NCBI RefSeq assembly: GCF_014652715.1
Contig: NZ_BMZI01000003.1
Location: 1-64,000 of the forward strand
DNA from: Salinicola rhizosphaerae
GTDB taxonomy: Bacteria; Pseudomonadota; Gammaproteobacteria; Pseudomonadales; Halomonadaceae
Direction: 5' to 3'
DNA: 64,000 bases
The notes under the pieces were generated by a model. That model did no database searches. It saw nothing but the letters and a program-made list of their open reading frames with translations, and was not told the origin of the DNA. How positions within the stretch are numbered: the first letter of the stretch is position 1; each line of letters opens with the position of its first letter. Below are positions 1 to 8,853 of this stretch, piece after piece. The translations under genes were made by a program, and so were the position numbers.

Positions 1-2520
1 GCACTGACACCGCCGTCGTTATCCGTGGCGGTGTAGGTGAACGTAACGTCGCGGCTCTCGCCGGCAGCCAGCGCGTCGAAGTCAGCACCCGGCGTGAAGG
101 TGTACGAACCGTCGGCATTGAAGGCCAGCGAGCCATTGCCCGCGCCGACATTCGTCGCCAGCTCATAACCCGCAATCGTGCCATCGACATCCGTCGCCGC
201 CGGAACCTGACCGGTGAGAACGGTGTTCTCGTCGGTGGTCCGGGTATCGGCCTTGGCCACCGGCGCATCGTTGGTGCCGGTCACAGTGATCGTCACCGTC
301 ACAGGAGCGCTGCTGGCGCCGGCATTGTCAGTGGCGGTGTAGGTAAACGTGACATCACGACTCTCACCCGCAGCGAGTGCGTCGAAGTCCGTGCCCGGCG
401 TGAAGGTGTAGCTGCCATCGCTGTTGAAGCTGAGGCTGCCATTGCCCTGACCCACGTCGGTGTCGAGCGCGTAGCTGGCGATGGTGCCATCGACATCGGT
501 CGCGGCCGGGACCTGACCGGTGAGAGCGGTGTTCTCGCCGGTGGTCTGGGTATCAGCTGCCGCCACCGGCGCATCGTTGGTGCCGGTCACCGTCACGGTC
601 AGCGTCGAAGTGGCGGTACCGCCCTGGCCGTCGCTGACGGTATAGGTGATCTGGGTGGTGTCTTTCTGACCCGCAGCCAGACGATCGAACGCCGTGCCGG
701 GGTTGAAGCTGTAGCTACCGTCCGCGTTCAGCGTAAACGTGCCGCCGTTGCTGCCGGCGATCGCGGTACCCACACTCGCGGCAGTGCCGTTGACCGCGCT
801 GACAACGAGCGTGCCGCCATCGACATCGCTGTCGTTGGCTAGCACGCCATTGGCGGCGGTGACGGTCAGGGTGGTGTTCTCGCCGGTGTTGCCGGTATCG
901 GCCTTGGCCACCGGGACGTCGTTGGTGCCAGTGACGGTCACGGTCAGTGTTGAAGTCGCCGTACCGCCCTGGCCGTCGCTGACGGTGTAGCTGACCTGCG
1001 TGGTGTCGGTCTGACCGGCAGCCAGACGATCAAACGCCGTGCCGGGGTTGAATCTGTAGCTACCATCGGCGTTCAGCGTGAACGTGCCGCCGTTGGAACC
1101 GGTGATGGCCGTACCCACGCTTGCGGCGATACCGTTGACCGCGCTGACACTGAGCGTGCCACCATCGACATCGCTGTCGTTGGCCAGCACGCCGTTGGCG
1201 GCGGTCACGGTGAGAGTGGTGTTTTCACCGGTGCTGCCGGTATCGGCCTTGGCCACCGGGGCGTCATTGGTGCCGGTGACGGTGATGGTGACCGTCTGCG
1301 GCGCACTCACCCCACCGTCGTTATCCGTCGCGGTGTAGGTGAACGTGACATCGCGACTTTCGCCGGCGGCCAGCGCGTCGAAGTCGGCGCCTGGCGTGAA
1401 GGTGTACGAGCCGTCGGCGTTGAACGTCAGGCTACCGTTGCCGCTGCCCACGCCCGTGGCGAGCTGGTAGCTGGCAATCGTGCCGTCGACATCCGTTGCC
1501 GCCGGCACCTGACCGGTGAGAGCGGTGTTCTCGCCGGTGGTCTGGGTATCCGCAACGGCCACCGGCGCATCGTTGGTGCCGGTGACGGTGATCGTGACGG
1601 TCTGCGGCGCACTCACACCGCCGTCATTATCCGTCGCGGTGTAGGTGAACGTGACATCGCGGCTTTCGCCCGCGGCCAGCGCGTCGAAGTCCGTGCCCGG
1701 ATCGAAGGTGTACGAGCCGTCAGCATTGAACGCCAACGAGCCATTGCCCTGACCCACGTCGGTATCGAGCGCGTAGCTGGCGATGGTGCCGTCGACATCG
1801 GTCGCCGCCGGGACCTGACCGGTGAGGACCGTGTTCTCGCCGGTGGTCTGAGTATCAGCGGCAGCCACCGGCGCGTCGTTGGTGCCAGTCACCGTAATGG
1901 TGACGGTCTGCGGTGCACTCACCCCACCATCGTTATCGGTGGCGGTGTAGCTGAACGTGACGTCGCGGCTCTCGCCCGCAGCGAGGGCATCAAAGTCCGC
2001 ACCCGGCGTGAAGGTGTAGCTGCCATCGCTGTTGAAGCTGAGGCTGCCGTTACCCGCACCAACATCCGTCGCCAGCTCGTAACCCGCGATGGTGCCATCG
2101 ACATCGGTCGCCGCCGGGACTTGACCGGTGAGAACGGTGTTCTCGCCTGTGGTCTGGGTATCGGCAACGGCCACCGGCGCGTCGTTGGTGCCGGTGACCG
2201 TGACGGTCAGTGTCGAAGTGGCCGTACCGCCCTGTCCGTCGCTGACGGTGTAGCTGATTTTCGTGGTGTCGGTCTGACCCGCGGCCAGACGATCGAACGC
2301 GGTGCCGGGGTTGAAGCTGTAGCTGCCATCCGCGTTCAGCGTGAACGTGCCGCCGTTGCTGCCAGTGATGGCGGTGCCCACGCTCGCCGCCGTGCCGTTG
2401 ACCGCGCTGACGCTGAGCGCACTGTGCGCGCTGTCGACATCGGTGTCATTGGCAAGGACGCCGTTGGCAGCAGGGACGGAAAGCACTCGATTTTCACCCG
2501 TTGCACCACTATCGGCAGCA
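1..2520 (-). repeat. Tandem 306-bp and 345-bp adhesin repeats in B-A-A-A-B-B-A-A order
   Basis: The shared TGTNDAPVA junction recurs at about 2175, 1869, 1563, 1257, 912, 567 and 261. The spacings are exactly 306, 306, 306, 345, 345 and 306 bp, that is 102- or 115-residue units. Short units (A) carry ENT-LTGQVPAATDVDGTI. Long units (B) carry ANGVLANDSDVDGG. The order from the N-terminus is B, A, A, A, B, B, A and then a truncated A. High DNA identity between copies makes copy number prone to change by recombination and to short-read mis-assembly. Confidence 0.85.
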
Positions 2521-4910
2521 GCATCAGGGGGTGTGACGTCAACCGTGTAGGCATGCGTGGTCGTCGCGGTGCCTGTGTTGCCGGCGGCGTCGGTATGCGA
2601 GACGGACGCACGGATGCTGTCGGTGCCGGCATTGGCCAGAACCGTCCCCGGTACGCTGGCACTGAACGTGCCGTTGGCCCCGACGGTCGCGGTATAGGTC
2701 TGGCCACCAACCGAGATCGTGATGGTGTCACCCTGGACGGCGTCACCACCGGCCTTGCCCGAGACGCTGACGTTGTCACGCGATTCTGCCGCGTTGATCA
2801 CGTCATCGCCGGCCACGGTATTGAGACTGATCGTCACCACCGGCGCGGTGGTATCCACGCCGTAGCTCGCGGCGGTATTGGCGCTGCCGACATTGCCAGC
2901 GGCATCGGTGTGGCTGACCGCCGTCGAGATCGAGCTGTTCTGCGCCAGCACGCTACCCGGCACGTTGATCGAGAACGTACCGTTGCTGGCAACCGTGCCG
3001 GTGTAGGTTTGCGTGCCAACGGTCAGCGTGACGCGGTCGCCCGCGGCGTACTCGCCGGTGACGGTACCAATGACCGGGATCGACTGATTGGCCTCGGCCG
3101 CGTTGACGACGTTGTCGCCGGCGATGGTGCCCAAGGTGATTGCCAAGGCAGGAGCCGTGGTATCGACATCATAGGCGTGCGTGGTCGTCGCGGTGCCAGT
3201 GTTGCCGGCGGCGTCGGTGTGAGACACGGACGCACGGATGCTGTCGGTGCCGGCATTGGCCAGCACGGAGCCCGGCACGCTGGCACTGAACGTGCCGTTG
3301 GCGCCAACCGTGGCGGTGTAGGTCTGGCCACCAACCGAGATCGTGACGGTGTCGCCCTGGACGGCATCACCGCCGGCCTTGCCTGAGACGCTAACGTTGC
3401 CGCGCGACTCAGCGGCGTTGATCACGTCATCGCCGGCCGCGGTATTGAGGCTGATGGTGACGACCGGCGCGGTGGTATCCACGCCGTAGCTTGCAGCGGT
3501 GTTTGCCGAGCCGACATTGCCCGCGGCGTCGGTGTGGCTGACCGCCGCCGAGATCGAGCTGTTCTGCGCCAGCACGCTGCCGGGTACATTAATCGAGAAC
3601 GTGCCGTTGCTGGCAACCGTGCCAGTGTAGGTTTGCGTGCCAACGGTCAACGTAACGCGATCGCCTGCGGCGTACTCGCCGGTGACGCTGCCGCTGACTG
3701 GGACCGACTGATTGGCCTCGGCCGCGTTGACGACGTTGTCGCCGGCGATCGTATCGAGTTCGATACCTAGCGTGGGAGATGTCGTGTCAACGCCATAGTC
3801 ACGAGAGGCGGTCGAGGTCCCCACGTTGCCCGCCGAATCCGCGTGCGAAATGACCGCGGTCACCGAGTCGTTCGCGGCTAGCGCGCTGCCCGGCACGACG
3901 ACCGAGAAACCCAGGTCGTCATCGACAACGGCCTGATACTGCTGCCCCCCGACGATGACGGTGACCGTATCCCCGGCCGCCGCATCACCGCCAACGGTGC
4001 CGCTCAACGTAACGTCCGTGGCTGACTCGCCCGCATTCAGCAGATCGTCCGTCGCGATCGGATCGAGCTGCACGGTCGGAGCCGGTGCATCGAGATCGAC
4101 GCTGTAGGGGCGTGTCGACGTTGCGGTGACGCTGACGTCACCCTCGGTGTGAGTGATCGTCGCAGTTGCCGAGGGGTTTTCAGCCAGCAATTCGCCCGGC
4201 ACGGTCACCGAAAAGCTCAGGTCATCAGCGAGCACGGTCGAGTAGGCGACGCCACCGACGGTCACCGTCACCAGATCACCGGCGACGGCATCACCACTGC
4301 CCTTGCCGGTCAGGACGATACTCTCCTGCGACTCGGCGCTGTTGACGATGTCGTCGACCGCGATCGGATCGATGCTGATGGAAACGCTAGGCGAACTGCC
4401 CTCCGTGCCCGTTTCCGCCGTTGTGGAAGCGCTCTGCGGCGAGAAGGTGGCGGGAGTGACCGGCGTGGTGCCGGTATCGGTGAAGCTGGCAGCGTAGCGA
4501 TAGACGCTGCTCTCTTCACGGCCGGTACGCGCGATATCGAACGGCGACGAGAAGCCACCGCTGCCGGAGAGACTTCCCCCACCTTCACCGCCCGCACCTG
4601 CCGCGGGCGCTTCCTGGACGGCGGTGGGGTCGACCCCAGCAGCGATAGCGGCCTGCAGAGAAGCGACATCGGCATCCTGAGCCGCCGGATCAGCGACGAC
4701 CACGGTGGCGACACCATCGAAAATCTCGAGCGTCACGGGCTGCCCGGCGTTCAGCGGCAGGATGGTGCCGTCAGCCAGGACGACACGCCCGCCATCGGGC
4801 GCCACCAGCATCGCGCCTTCTGGCACTGCCATCCCTTGGGCGAGTAGCTTGCGGGGATCCATCAGGAAAACGTTGCCATCAACCCGAACGACAGTGACGA
4901 GAGCAGCCAT
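1..4910 (-). CDS. LapA-like giant repeat adhesin, N-terminal part (runs off window)
   Basis: Very large cell-surface adhesin, probably exported by a type I secretion system and held in the outer membrane through its N-terminus. The frame is open from the ATG at 4910 to the window edge (1,636 codons, no stop); an AGAGGTG ribosome site sits 7 nt upstream. Residues 1-70 resemble the LapA-type retention module. Residues about 75-120 form an Ala/Gly-rich linker containing PAAG at residues 102-105, matching the di-alanine site cut by LapG periplasmic proteases. Six Ig-like repeats of about 103-105 residues follow (about 170-790), then 102- and 115-residue cadherin/VCBS-type repeats ending in TGTNDAPVA. 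The C-terminal RTX and secretion signal would lie left of position 1. In known systems c-di-GMP-bound LapD withholds LapG and keeps the adhesin attached; lapD and lapG are not in this window. The family call is firm; which adhesin is not. Confidence 0.9.
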   Translation of the reverse strand, partial: MAALVTVVRVDGNVFLMDPRKLLAQGMAVPEGAMLVAPDGGRVVLADGTILPLNAGQPVTLEIFDGVATVVVADPAAQDADVASLQAAIAAGVDPTAVQEAPAAGAGGEGGGSLSGSGGFSSPFDIARTGREESSVYRYAASFTDTGTTPVTPATFSPQSASTTAETGTEGSSPSVSISIDPIAVDDIVNSAESQESIVLTGKGSGDAVAGDLVTVTVGGVAYSTVLADDLSFSVTVPGELLAENPSATATITHTEGDVSVTATSTRPYSVDLDAPAPTVQLDPIATDDLLNAGESATDVTLSGTVGGDAAAGDTVTVIVGGQQYQAVVDDDLGFSVVVPGSALAANDSVTAVISHADSAGNVGTSTASRDYGVDTTSPTLGIELDTIAGDNVVNAAEANQSVPVSGSVTGEYAAGDRVTLTVGTQTYTGTVASNGTFSINVPGSVLAQNSSISAAVSHTDAAGNVGSANTAASYGVDTTAPVVTISLNTAAGDDVINAAESRGNVSVSGKAGGDAVQGDTVTISVGGQTYTATVGANGTFSASVPGSVLANAGTDSIRASVSHTDAAGNTGTATTTHAYDVDTTAPALAITLGTIAGDNVVNAAEANQSIPVIGTVTGEYAAGDRVTLTVGTQTYTGTVASNGTFSINVPGSVLAQNSSISTAVSHTDAAGNVGSANTAASYGVDTTAPVVTISLNTVAGDDVINAAESRDNVSVSGKAGGDAVQGDTITISVGGQTYTATVGANGTFSASVPGTVLANAGTDSIRASVSHTDAAGNTGTATTTHAYTVDVTPPDAAADSGATGENRVLSVPAANGVLANDTDVDSAHSALSVSAVNGTAASVGTAITGSNGGTFTLNADGSYSFNPGTAFDRLAAGQTDTTKISYTVSDGQGGTATSTLTVTVTGTNDAPVAVADTQTTGENTVLTGQVPAATDVDGTIAGYELATDVGAGNGSLSFNSDGSYTFTPGADFDALAAGESRDVTFSYTATDNDGGVSAPQTVTITVTGTNDAPVAAADTQTTGENTVLTGQVPAATDVDGTIASYALDTDVGQGNGSLAFNADGSYTFDPGTDFDALAAGESRDVTFTYTATDNDGGVSAPQTVTITVTGTNDAPVAVADTQTTGENTALTGQVPAATDVDGTIASYQLATGVGSGNGSLTFNADGSYTFTPGADFDALAAGESRDVTFTYTATDNDGGVSAPQTVTITVTGTNDAPVAKADTGSTGENTTLTVTAANGVLANDSDVDGGTLSVSAVNGIAASVGTAITGSNGGTFTLNADGSYRFNPGTAFDRLAAGQTDTTQVSYTVSDGQGGTATSTLTVTVTGTNDVPVAKADTGNTGENTTLTVTAANGVLANDSDVDGGTLVVSAVNGTAASVGTAIAGSNGGTFTLNADGSYSFNPGTAFDRLAAGQKDTTQITYTVSDGQGGTATSTLTVTVTGTNDAPVAAADTQTTGENTALTGQVPAATDVDGTIASYALDTDVGQGNGSLSFNSDGSYTFTPGTDFDALAAGESRDVTFTYTATDNAGASSAPVTVTITVTGTNDAPVAKADTRTTDENTVLTGQVPAATDVDGTIAGYELATNVGAGNGSLAFNADGSYTFTPGADFDALAAGESRDVTFTYTATDNDGGVS
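2538..4400 (-). repeat. Six tandem Ig-like domain repeats with a 624-bp higher-order duplication
   Basis: Within the adhesin, unit boundaries recur at about 2538, 2851, 3160, 3475, 3784 and 4091, a spacing of 307-315 bp. The 3475-to-2851 and 2851-to-about-2227 phase is not continued by this family, but the pair 3784-3160 and the pair 3160-2538 are nearly identical to each other at an offset of exactly 624 bp (208 residues). This indicates recent duplication of a two-domain block. The two outermost units (3784-4400) are more diverged. Confidence 0.85.
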
Positions 4911-5176
4911 CGATTTACACCTCTACGAACCTGGAAAGCGGAGTCTCACGAACCCAGCATGCATCGAGCGAAAAGTAACCGTTCTGTATCCGGACTCAAT
5001 ACAATTTTATTAATTACCTAGGGCAGTTTGATTAATCGTAGCCCAAAGTTTTCGTAGGCTAGCATACGCTTTGCGTAAGGAAATGTTAGCTAACAAACCT
5101 CAAGGCAAAGCGACGATTAGCCCCCGAATCGAAGCGGCGTTAAGATCGAGTACCCACCCGCTCCCGAGAGACGACC
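4911..5176. promoter_or_regulatory. Divergent AT-rich control region with two palindromes
   Basis: This 266-bp region separates the adhesin (minus) from the aminotransferase (plus). It is clearly more AT-rich than its surroundings, especially about 4975-5110. It holds a perfect 12-bp palindrome, TGTTAGCTAACA (5084-5095), and a smaller inverted repeat, TACGC-ttt-GCGTA (5065-5077). Both look like protein-binding sites. I cannot assign the factor or decide which gene they serve; no confident -35/-10 pair was identified. Confidence 0.45.
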
Positions 5177-6400
5177 ATGTCCGACGTCATCCCCGATTCG
5201 CTCCGCGCCTTCTGCTCATCTCGTGTTCAGGAGATGCCCGACAACCAGATCGTCGCGGTCGCGGATCTGGCCCGTCATGATGCGTCGGTCGTGAGGCTAT
5301 GGATCGGTGAGGGCGATTTGCCCACGCCCGATTACGTCAAGCAGGCCGCGATGGATGCATTGGTCCAGGACGACACGCGCTACAGCTACTCACAAGGGAT
5401 GCCGGAACTGCGCCAGGCGCTCGCCGACTATCACCAGCGCCACTGGCGGGTTGACGTTGGCCCTGATCGATTCTGCATTTCGATCGGCGGCATGAACGCC
5501 GTGGTCATGGCGATGCAGGCGATTCTCGACGAGGGCAGCGAGGTGATCATGCCCACCCCCGCCTGGCCCAACGCCAGACAGGTGATCGAGATCGTCGGTG
5601 GCGTCAACGTCTCGGTGCCGTTCGACTTTCATGACGATGGTCGCATCGAACTCGATCTCGACAGGCTTTTCACCGCCGTGACGGATCGTACGCGCGCCAT
5701 TTTCATCAACTCGCCATCCAATCCCACGGGATGGCGCATGCCGCTCGTAGACATGGAGCGACTGAGGGATTTCTGCCGTGAAAGAGACCTCTGGATCGTG
5801 GCCGATGAGGTCTACAACCACTTCGTCTACGACGGTAACGGTCCCGCTCCGTCGTTCCTGCAGATCTGCGGACCGGGCGACAAGCTGTTGGTGACGAATA
5901 CCTTCTCGAAGAACTGGTGCATGACCGGCTGGAGAGCGGGTTGGGTCGTCTTCCCCAAAGGTATGGACCAACTCTTCGCGCGACTTTGCCAGTACAACAC
6001 CACCGGCGTCGCGCCGTTCATTCAGCGGGCCTGTATCGAAGCACTGCAACGCGGCGACGATTTCATCGCGCATCAGGTCGCTCGCTGTCAGGCGTCACGG
6101 GATGTTCTGGTCGAGGGACTCGCCGCCTTAGACAACGTCACCGTCTTCTCGCCGCAGGGCACCTTCTATCTCTTCTTCAAGGTTCACGGTCTTGAAGGCT
6201 CGAGCCTGGATATGGCCAAGCGAATCCTGCGCGAGGCAAAAGTGGGCGTAGCCCCGGGCAGCGCCTTCGGCCCGGAGGGAGATGCCTATCTGCGTATCTG
6301 TTTCGCGATCGCGCCAGAGCTGGCGTCTCAGGCACTGGAGCGACTGGTTCCGTTTCTGCGCGCGCTCGAGTCCCGCAAGAGTGCGGCAGTAGCCGACTGA
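5177..6400 (+). CDS. PLP-dependent class I/II aminotransferase
   Basis: Cytoplasmic fold-type I aminotransferase of 407 residues, the usual length. It carries the family landmarks in order: IGEGDLPTP near the N-terminus, YSYSQGMPELRQA around residue 75, the SPSNPTG substrate/PLP loop around residue 180, ADEVYNHFVY, and the PLP-lysine motif NTFSKNW followed by MTGWRAGW around residue 240. The product is therefore an intact aminotransferase, but the sequence does not reveal its amino-acid substrate. Aspartate/aromatic/alanine-type specificities all occur in this subfamily. The ATG at 5177 follows GAGAG. It stands alone, with a strong terminator 13 bases after its stop. Confidence 0.88.
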   Translation: MSDVIPDSLRAFCSSRVQEMPDNQIVAVADLARHDASVVRLWIGEGDLPTPDYVKQAAMDALVQDDTRYSYSQGMPELRQALADYHQRHWRVDVGPDRFCISIGGMNAVVMAMQAILDEGSEVIMPTPAWPNARQVIEIVGGVNVSVPFDFHDDGRIELDLDRLFTAVTDRTRAIFINSPSNPTGWRMPLVDMERLRDFCRERDLWIVADEVYNHFVYDGNGPAPSFLQICGPGDKLLVTNTFSKNWCMTGWRAGWVVFPKGMDQLFARLCQYNTTGVAPFIQRACIEALQRGDDFIAHQVARCQASRDVLVEGLAALDNVTVFSPQGTFYLFFKVHGLEGSSLDMAKRILREAKVGVAPGSAFGPEGDAYLRICFAIAPELASQALERLVPFLRALESRKSAAVAD

Positions 6401-6412
6401 CCGGACGCCATC

Positions 6413-6449
6413 GACGAAGAAGCCCGGCTATCGGCCGGGCTTCTTCGTC
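6413..6449. terminator. Bidirectional hairpin terminator
   Basis: Perfect 16-bp stem (6413-6428 pairing with 6434-6449) around a 5-nt loop, rich in GC at the loop side and with GAAGAA/TTCTTC at the base. It lies between two convergent genes, the aminotransferase (plus) and the deaminase (minus), so it probably serves both. Confidence 0.8.
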
Positions 6450-6517
6450 TCGTATCCTACTCACGCGGTCTCATGTCCTGCCCACGCGCATTCAAGCCAC
6501 TCCCATCCCGGCCATTT

Positions 6518-7510
6518 TCAACACTCTGCCAGCCGCTCCACCAGCTCGCGCCGCCGCGCATCGGACATGAAGGCGACATCAATGGCGTTGCCCGCCAACT
6601 GTTTGAAAACACGCTGATCCCAGCCAAAGGCATCGAAGCAGGCAACGTAGTTATCTAGCATCCCGCCACCGAAATAGGCGGGATCATCCGAGTTGAGCGT
6701 GACCTTGACGCCCTTTTCGAGCATCGCCGGCAGCGGATGATCGACCATCGTCTCCACGACCTTGAGCCGCACATTGGACAGCGGGCAGACCGTCAGCGGA
6801 ATCTGCGAATTGCGCAGGCGCTCGACCAGCGCCTCGTCCTGCAGGCAGGCCACACCGTGATCGACCCGGCAGATATCGAGCACGTCCAGCGCCTCGCTGA
6901 TGTAGGCGGCGGGCCCCTCCTCCCCCGCATGGGCCACACGCGGGATACCGAGCGCCCTGGCGCGCTCGAACACCGCCGCGAACTTGGCCGGCGGGTTGCC
7001 CACCTCGGCGCTATCGAGCCCGACGGCGTCGATCACCTCGTACCAGGGCGAAGCCTTCTCCAGCACCGTCATGGCCTCCGAGGCATCCCGGTCGCGCAAG
7101 AAACTCATGATCAGCGCCGTGCTCATGCCGAAGCGCTGCTCTGCCTCGCGCATGGCGCGCCGCAAGCCCTCGAAGGGAATCGCCAGTTCCACGCCGCGGC
7201 CCAGATGCGCCTGCGGGTCGAATGACAGCTCTACATGCACGACGCCCTCTTCATGCGCGCGCTCGAAATAGGCCATCGCCAGATCGAAAAAGTCCTGCTC
7301 CGTGCGCAGCACCCGCATGCCGAGATAGTAGAGATCGAGAAACGACTGCAGGTCGCTGAAGTCGTAGGCGGCTTTGACCTCCTCGATAGAGGCGTAGGGC
7401 AGCTCGATATGGTTGCGCGCCGCCAGCGCAAACATCAGCTCTGGCTCCAGCGAGCCTTCAATATGCAGATGCAGTTCGACCTTGGGGAGCTCACGCAGCC
7501 ACGTCTTCAC
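6518..7510 (-). CDS. Adenosine deaminase family protein, probably adenine deaminase
   Basis: Zinc metallohydrolase of 330 residues that hydrolyses the 6-amino group of a purine. Visible motifs are HLHIEGS (metal-binding His pair near residue 15), HAGEEGP (metal His and catalytic Glu, about residue 195), CRVDHGV (active-site His) and LNSDDPAYFGG (metal Asp). The family contains adenosine deaminases and a bacterial/fungal branch that acts on free adenine. The GLDSAEVGNPPAKF segment and overall pattern resemble, from memory, the pseudomonad adenine deaminase. Its nearness to the deo/cdd genes fits purine salvage, but it is not in that operon. The choice between adenine and adenosine is inference. 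Confidence 0.82.
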   Translation of the reverse strand: MKTWLRELPKVELHLHIEGSLEPELMFALAARNHIELPYASIEEVKAAYDFSDLQSFLDLYYLGMRVLRTEQDFFDLAMAYFERAHEEGVVHVELSFDPQAHLGRGVELAIPFEGLRRAMREAEQRFGMSTALIMSFLRDRDASEAMTVLEKASPWYEVIDAVGLDSAEVGNPPAKFAAVFERARALGIPRVAHAGEEGPAAYISEALDVLDICRVDHGVACLQDEALVERLRNSQIPLTVCPLSNVRLKVVETMVDHPLPAMLEKGVKVTLNSDDPAYFGGGMLDNYVACFDAFGWDQRVFKQLAGNAIDVAFMSDARRRELVERLAEC

Positions 7511-7602
7511 AGGCGATCCTCACCGGTTGATGGATTGCATTGCAGAATGCCGAAAATGGATCGATGAGGAAAGCCAGGCACGCAGACAATTTGACCGAGT
7601 GG

Positions 7603-8235
7603 TCAGAGTCGCGTCGTCAGCACCTTGATACCCAGCGCGATCATCGCAACGCCCAGCACGCGATCGATCCAGTGACTGAAGCGCTTGAAAGCGCGATGGA
7701 TCGGCGGTGTCGAGAGCAGCAGCGCCACCCCCGAGAACCATCCGAGCTGGATCAGCATGATCCAGACGCCGTAGATGGCGATCTGGTAGAGCGGCATGTC
7801 GGGCGACAGCACGATGGTGAAGAGCGAGACGAAATAGATCGGCGCCTTCGGATTGAGCGCGTTGCACAGAAATCCCGTTCCGACCGTACGCCACGCCGAG
7901 CGTGGCGGTGCCGCGTCGACCGATGCCTGCGCCACGTCGATCGTTGCCGGACGCGAGCGCAGCCCGGCAATCCCCAGACAGAGTAGATAGGCGCCGCCAA
8001 TCAACTTGATTGCCCATAGCGCCTCGGCGGAATTGGCGATCACGGCCGCCAGACCGAAGGCGGAATAAACGATATGGATCGACAGACCCAGCGCAATGCC
8101 CAGGCTGCAGAGAAGACCGACACGCTTGCCATGGTTGAGCGTCTGCTGGGTGACTAGCACGAAATCCGGCCCCGGTGACGCGGCGGCGAGCAGATGAACG
8201 AACGTGATGACCAGAAGGCCGTGTAGCATTTCCAT
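7603..8235 (-). CDS. LysE/RhtB-family amino-acid exporter
   Basis: Inner-membrane protein of 210 residues, the normal length for the LysE/RhtB superfamily, with about six hydrophobic segments. The N-terminus carries the family signature ASPGPDFVLVTQ around residues 18-29, followed by a glycine-rich second helix (LGIALGLSIHIVYSAFGL). Members export amino acids or their derivatives such as homoserine, threonine or leucine. The substrate cannot be read from the sequence. The gene is separated from the deaminase by about 90 bp, and the next gene (8290) points away from it, so it is probably transcribed alone. Confidence 0.85.
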   Translation of the reverse strand: MEMLHGLLVITFVHLLAAASPGPDFVLVTQQTLNHGKRVGLLCSLGIALGLSIHIVYSAFGLAAVIANSAEALWAIKLIGGAYLLCLGIAGLRSRPATIDVAQASVDAAPPRSAWRTVGTGFLCNALNPKAPIYFVSLFTIVLSPDMPLYQIAIYGVWIMLIQLGWFSGVALLLSTPPIHRAFKRFSHWIDRVLGVAMIALGIKVLTTRL

Positions 8236-8289
8236 GACGATGCCTGCGATGCTGAAAGGATCGGGAGAACCAGCGGAGAAGCTGCCACC

Positions 8290-8847
8290 ATGATCGAATA
8301 TTTTCGCCGGCAGGCCTACTGCAATCTATGGTCGAACCACCGGCTGCTGAACACCTGCTCCCAGCTGTCGGAAGACGCCTTGAGCGCCAAGCGCACCAGC
8401 TTCTTCCCCTCGATTCACGCTACGCTCAACCATATCCTGATCGTCGACGCCTATTATATCGATGCGCTCGAAGGCGGCACGCTGGGCCAGAGCGCCTTCG
8501 CTGACGAAACGCCCTACGCCAGCATCGAATCACTCTGGCCGGCGCAGGAGGCGCTAGACCGCCGCTTGATCGCCATATGCGAGATGCTGAGCCCGGCGAC
8601 GCTGAGCGCTGATGTCACGCTTGAACGCACCGGTCGCCAGCAGATCGAACCCATGCATCGCGTGCTGGCCCACCTTTTCGTCCATCAAACGCATCACCGC
8701 GGGCAAGTTCATGCCATGCTCAGCGATACCGAGGTCGCCCCGCCGCAGCTCGACGAATTCTTCATGCTCGACGAAGCACCGTTGCGCCAGGCGGAGTTCG
8801 AGGCGCTGGGCATCAGCGAAGCACAGGTGTGGGGCGCACTCCGCTGA
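8290..8847 (+). CDS. DinB-family putative metal-binding protein
   Basis: Predicted four-helix-bundle protein of 185 residues. DinB-type metal ligands are visible: a histidine in SIHATLNHIL (about residue 45) and the HQTHHRGQVHAML segment (about residues 137-149), where family members place two further metal-binding histidines. The family includes thiol-dependent transferases and many proteins of unknown role. No substrate can be assigned. It is divergent from the LysE gene and converges on the HAD gene with only six bases between stops. Confidence 0.8.
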   Translation: MIEYFRRQAYCNLWSNHRLLNTCSQLSEDALSAKRTSFFPSIHATLNHILIVDAYYIDALEGGTLGQSAFADETPYASIESLWPAQEALDRRLIAICEMLSPATLSADVTLERTGRQQIEPMHRVLAHLFVHQTHHRGQVHAMLSDTEVAPPQLDEFFMLDEAPLRQAEFEALGISEAQVWGALR

Positions 8848-8853
8848 CGACGA

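Noticed and set aside
2121-3386. A 421-codon plus-strand frame within the adhesin repeats
   Set aside because: It mirrors the tandem repeats and has no family pattern; the minus-strand frame is continuous and well formed.
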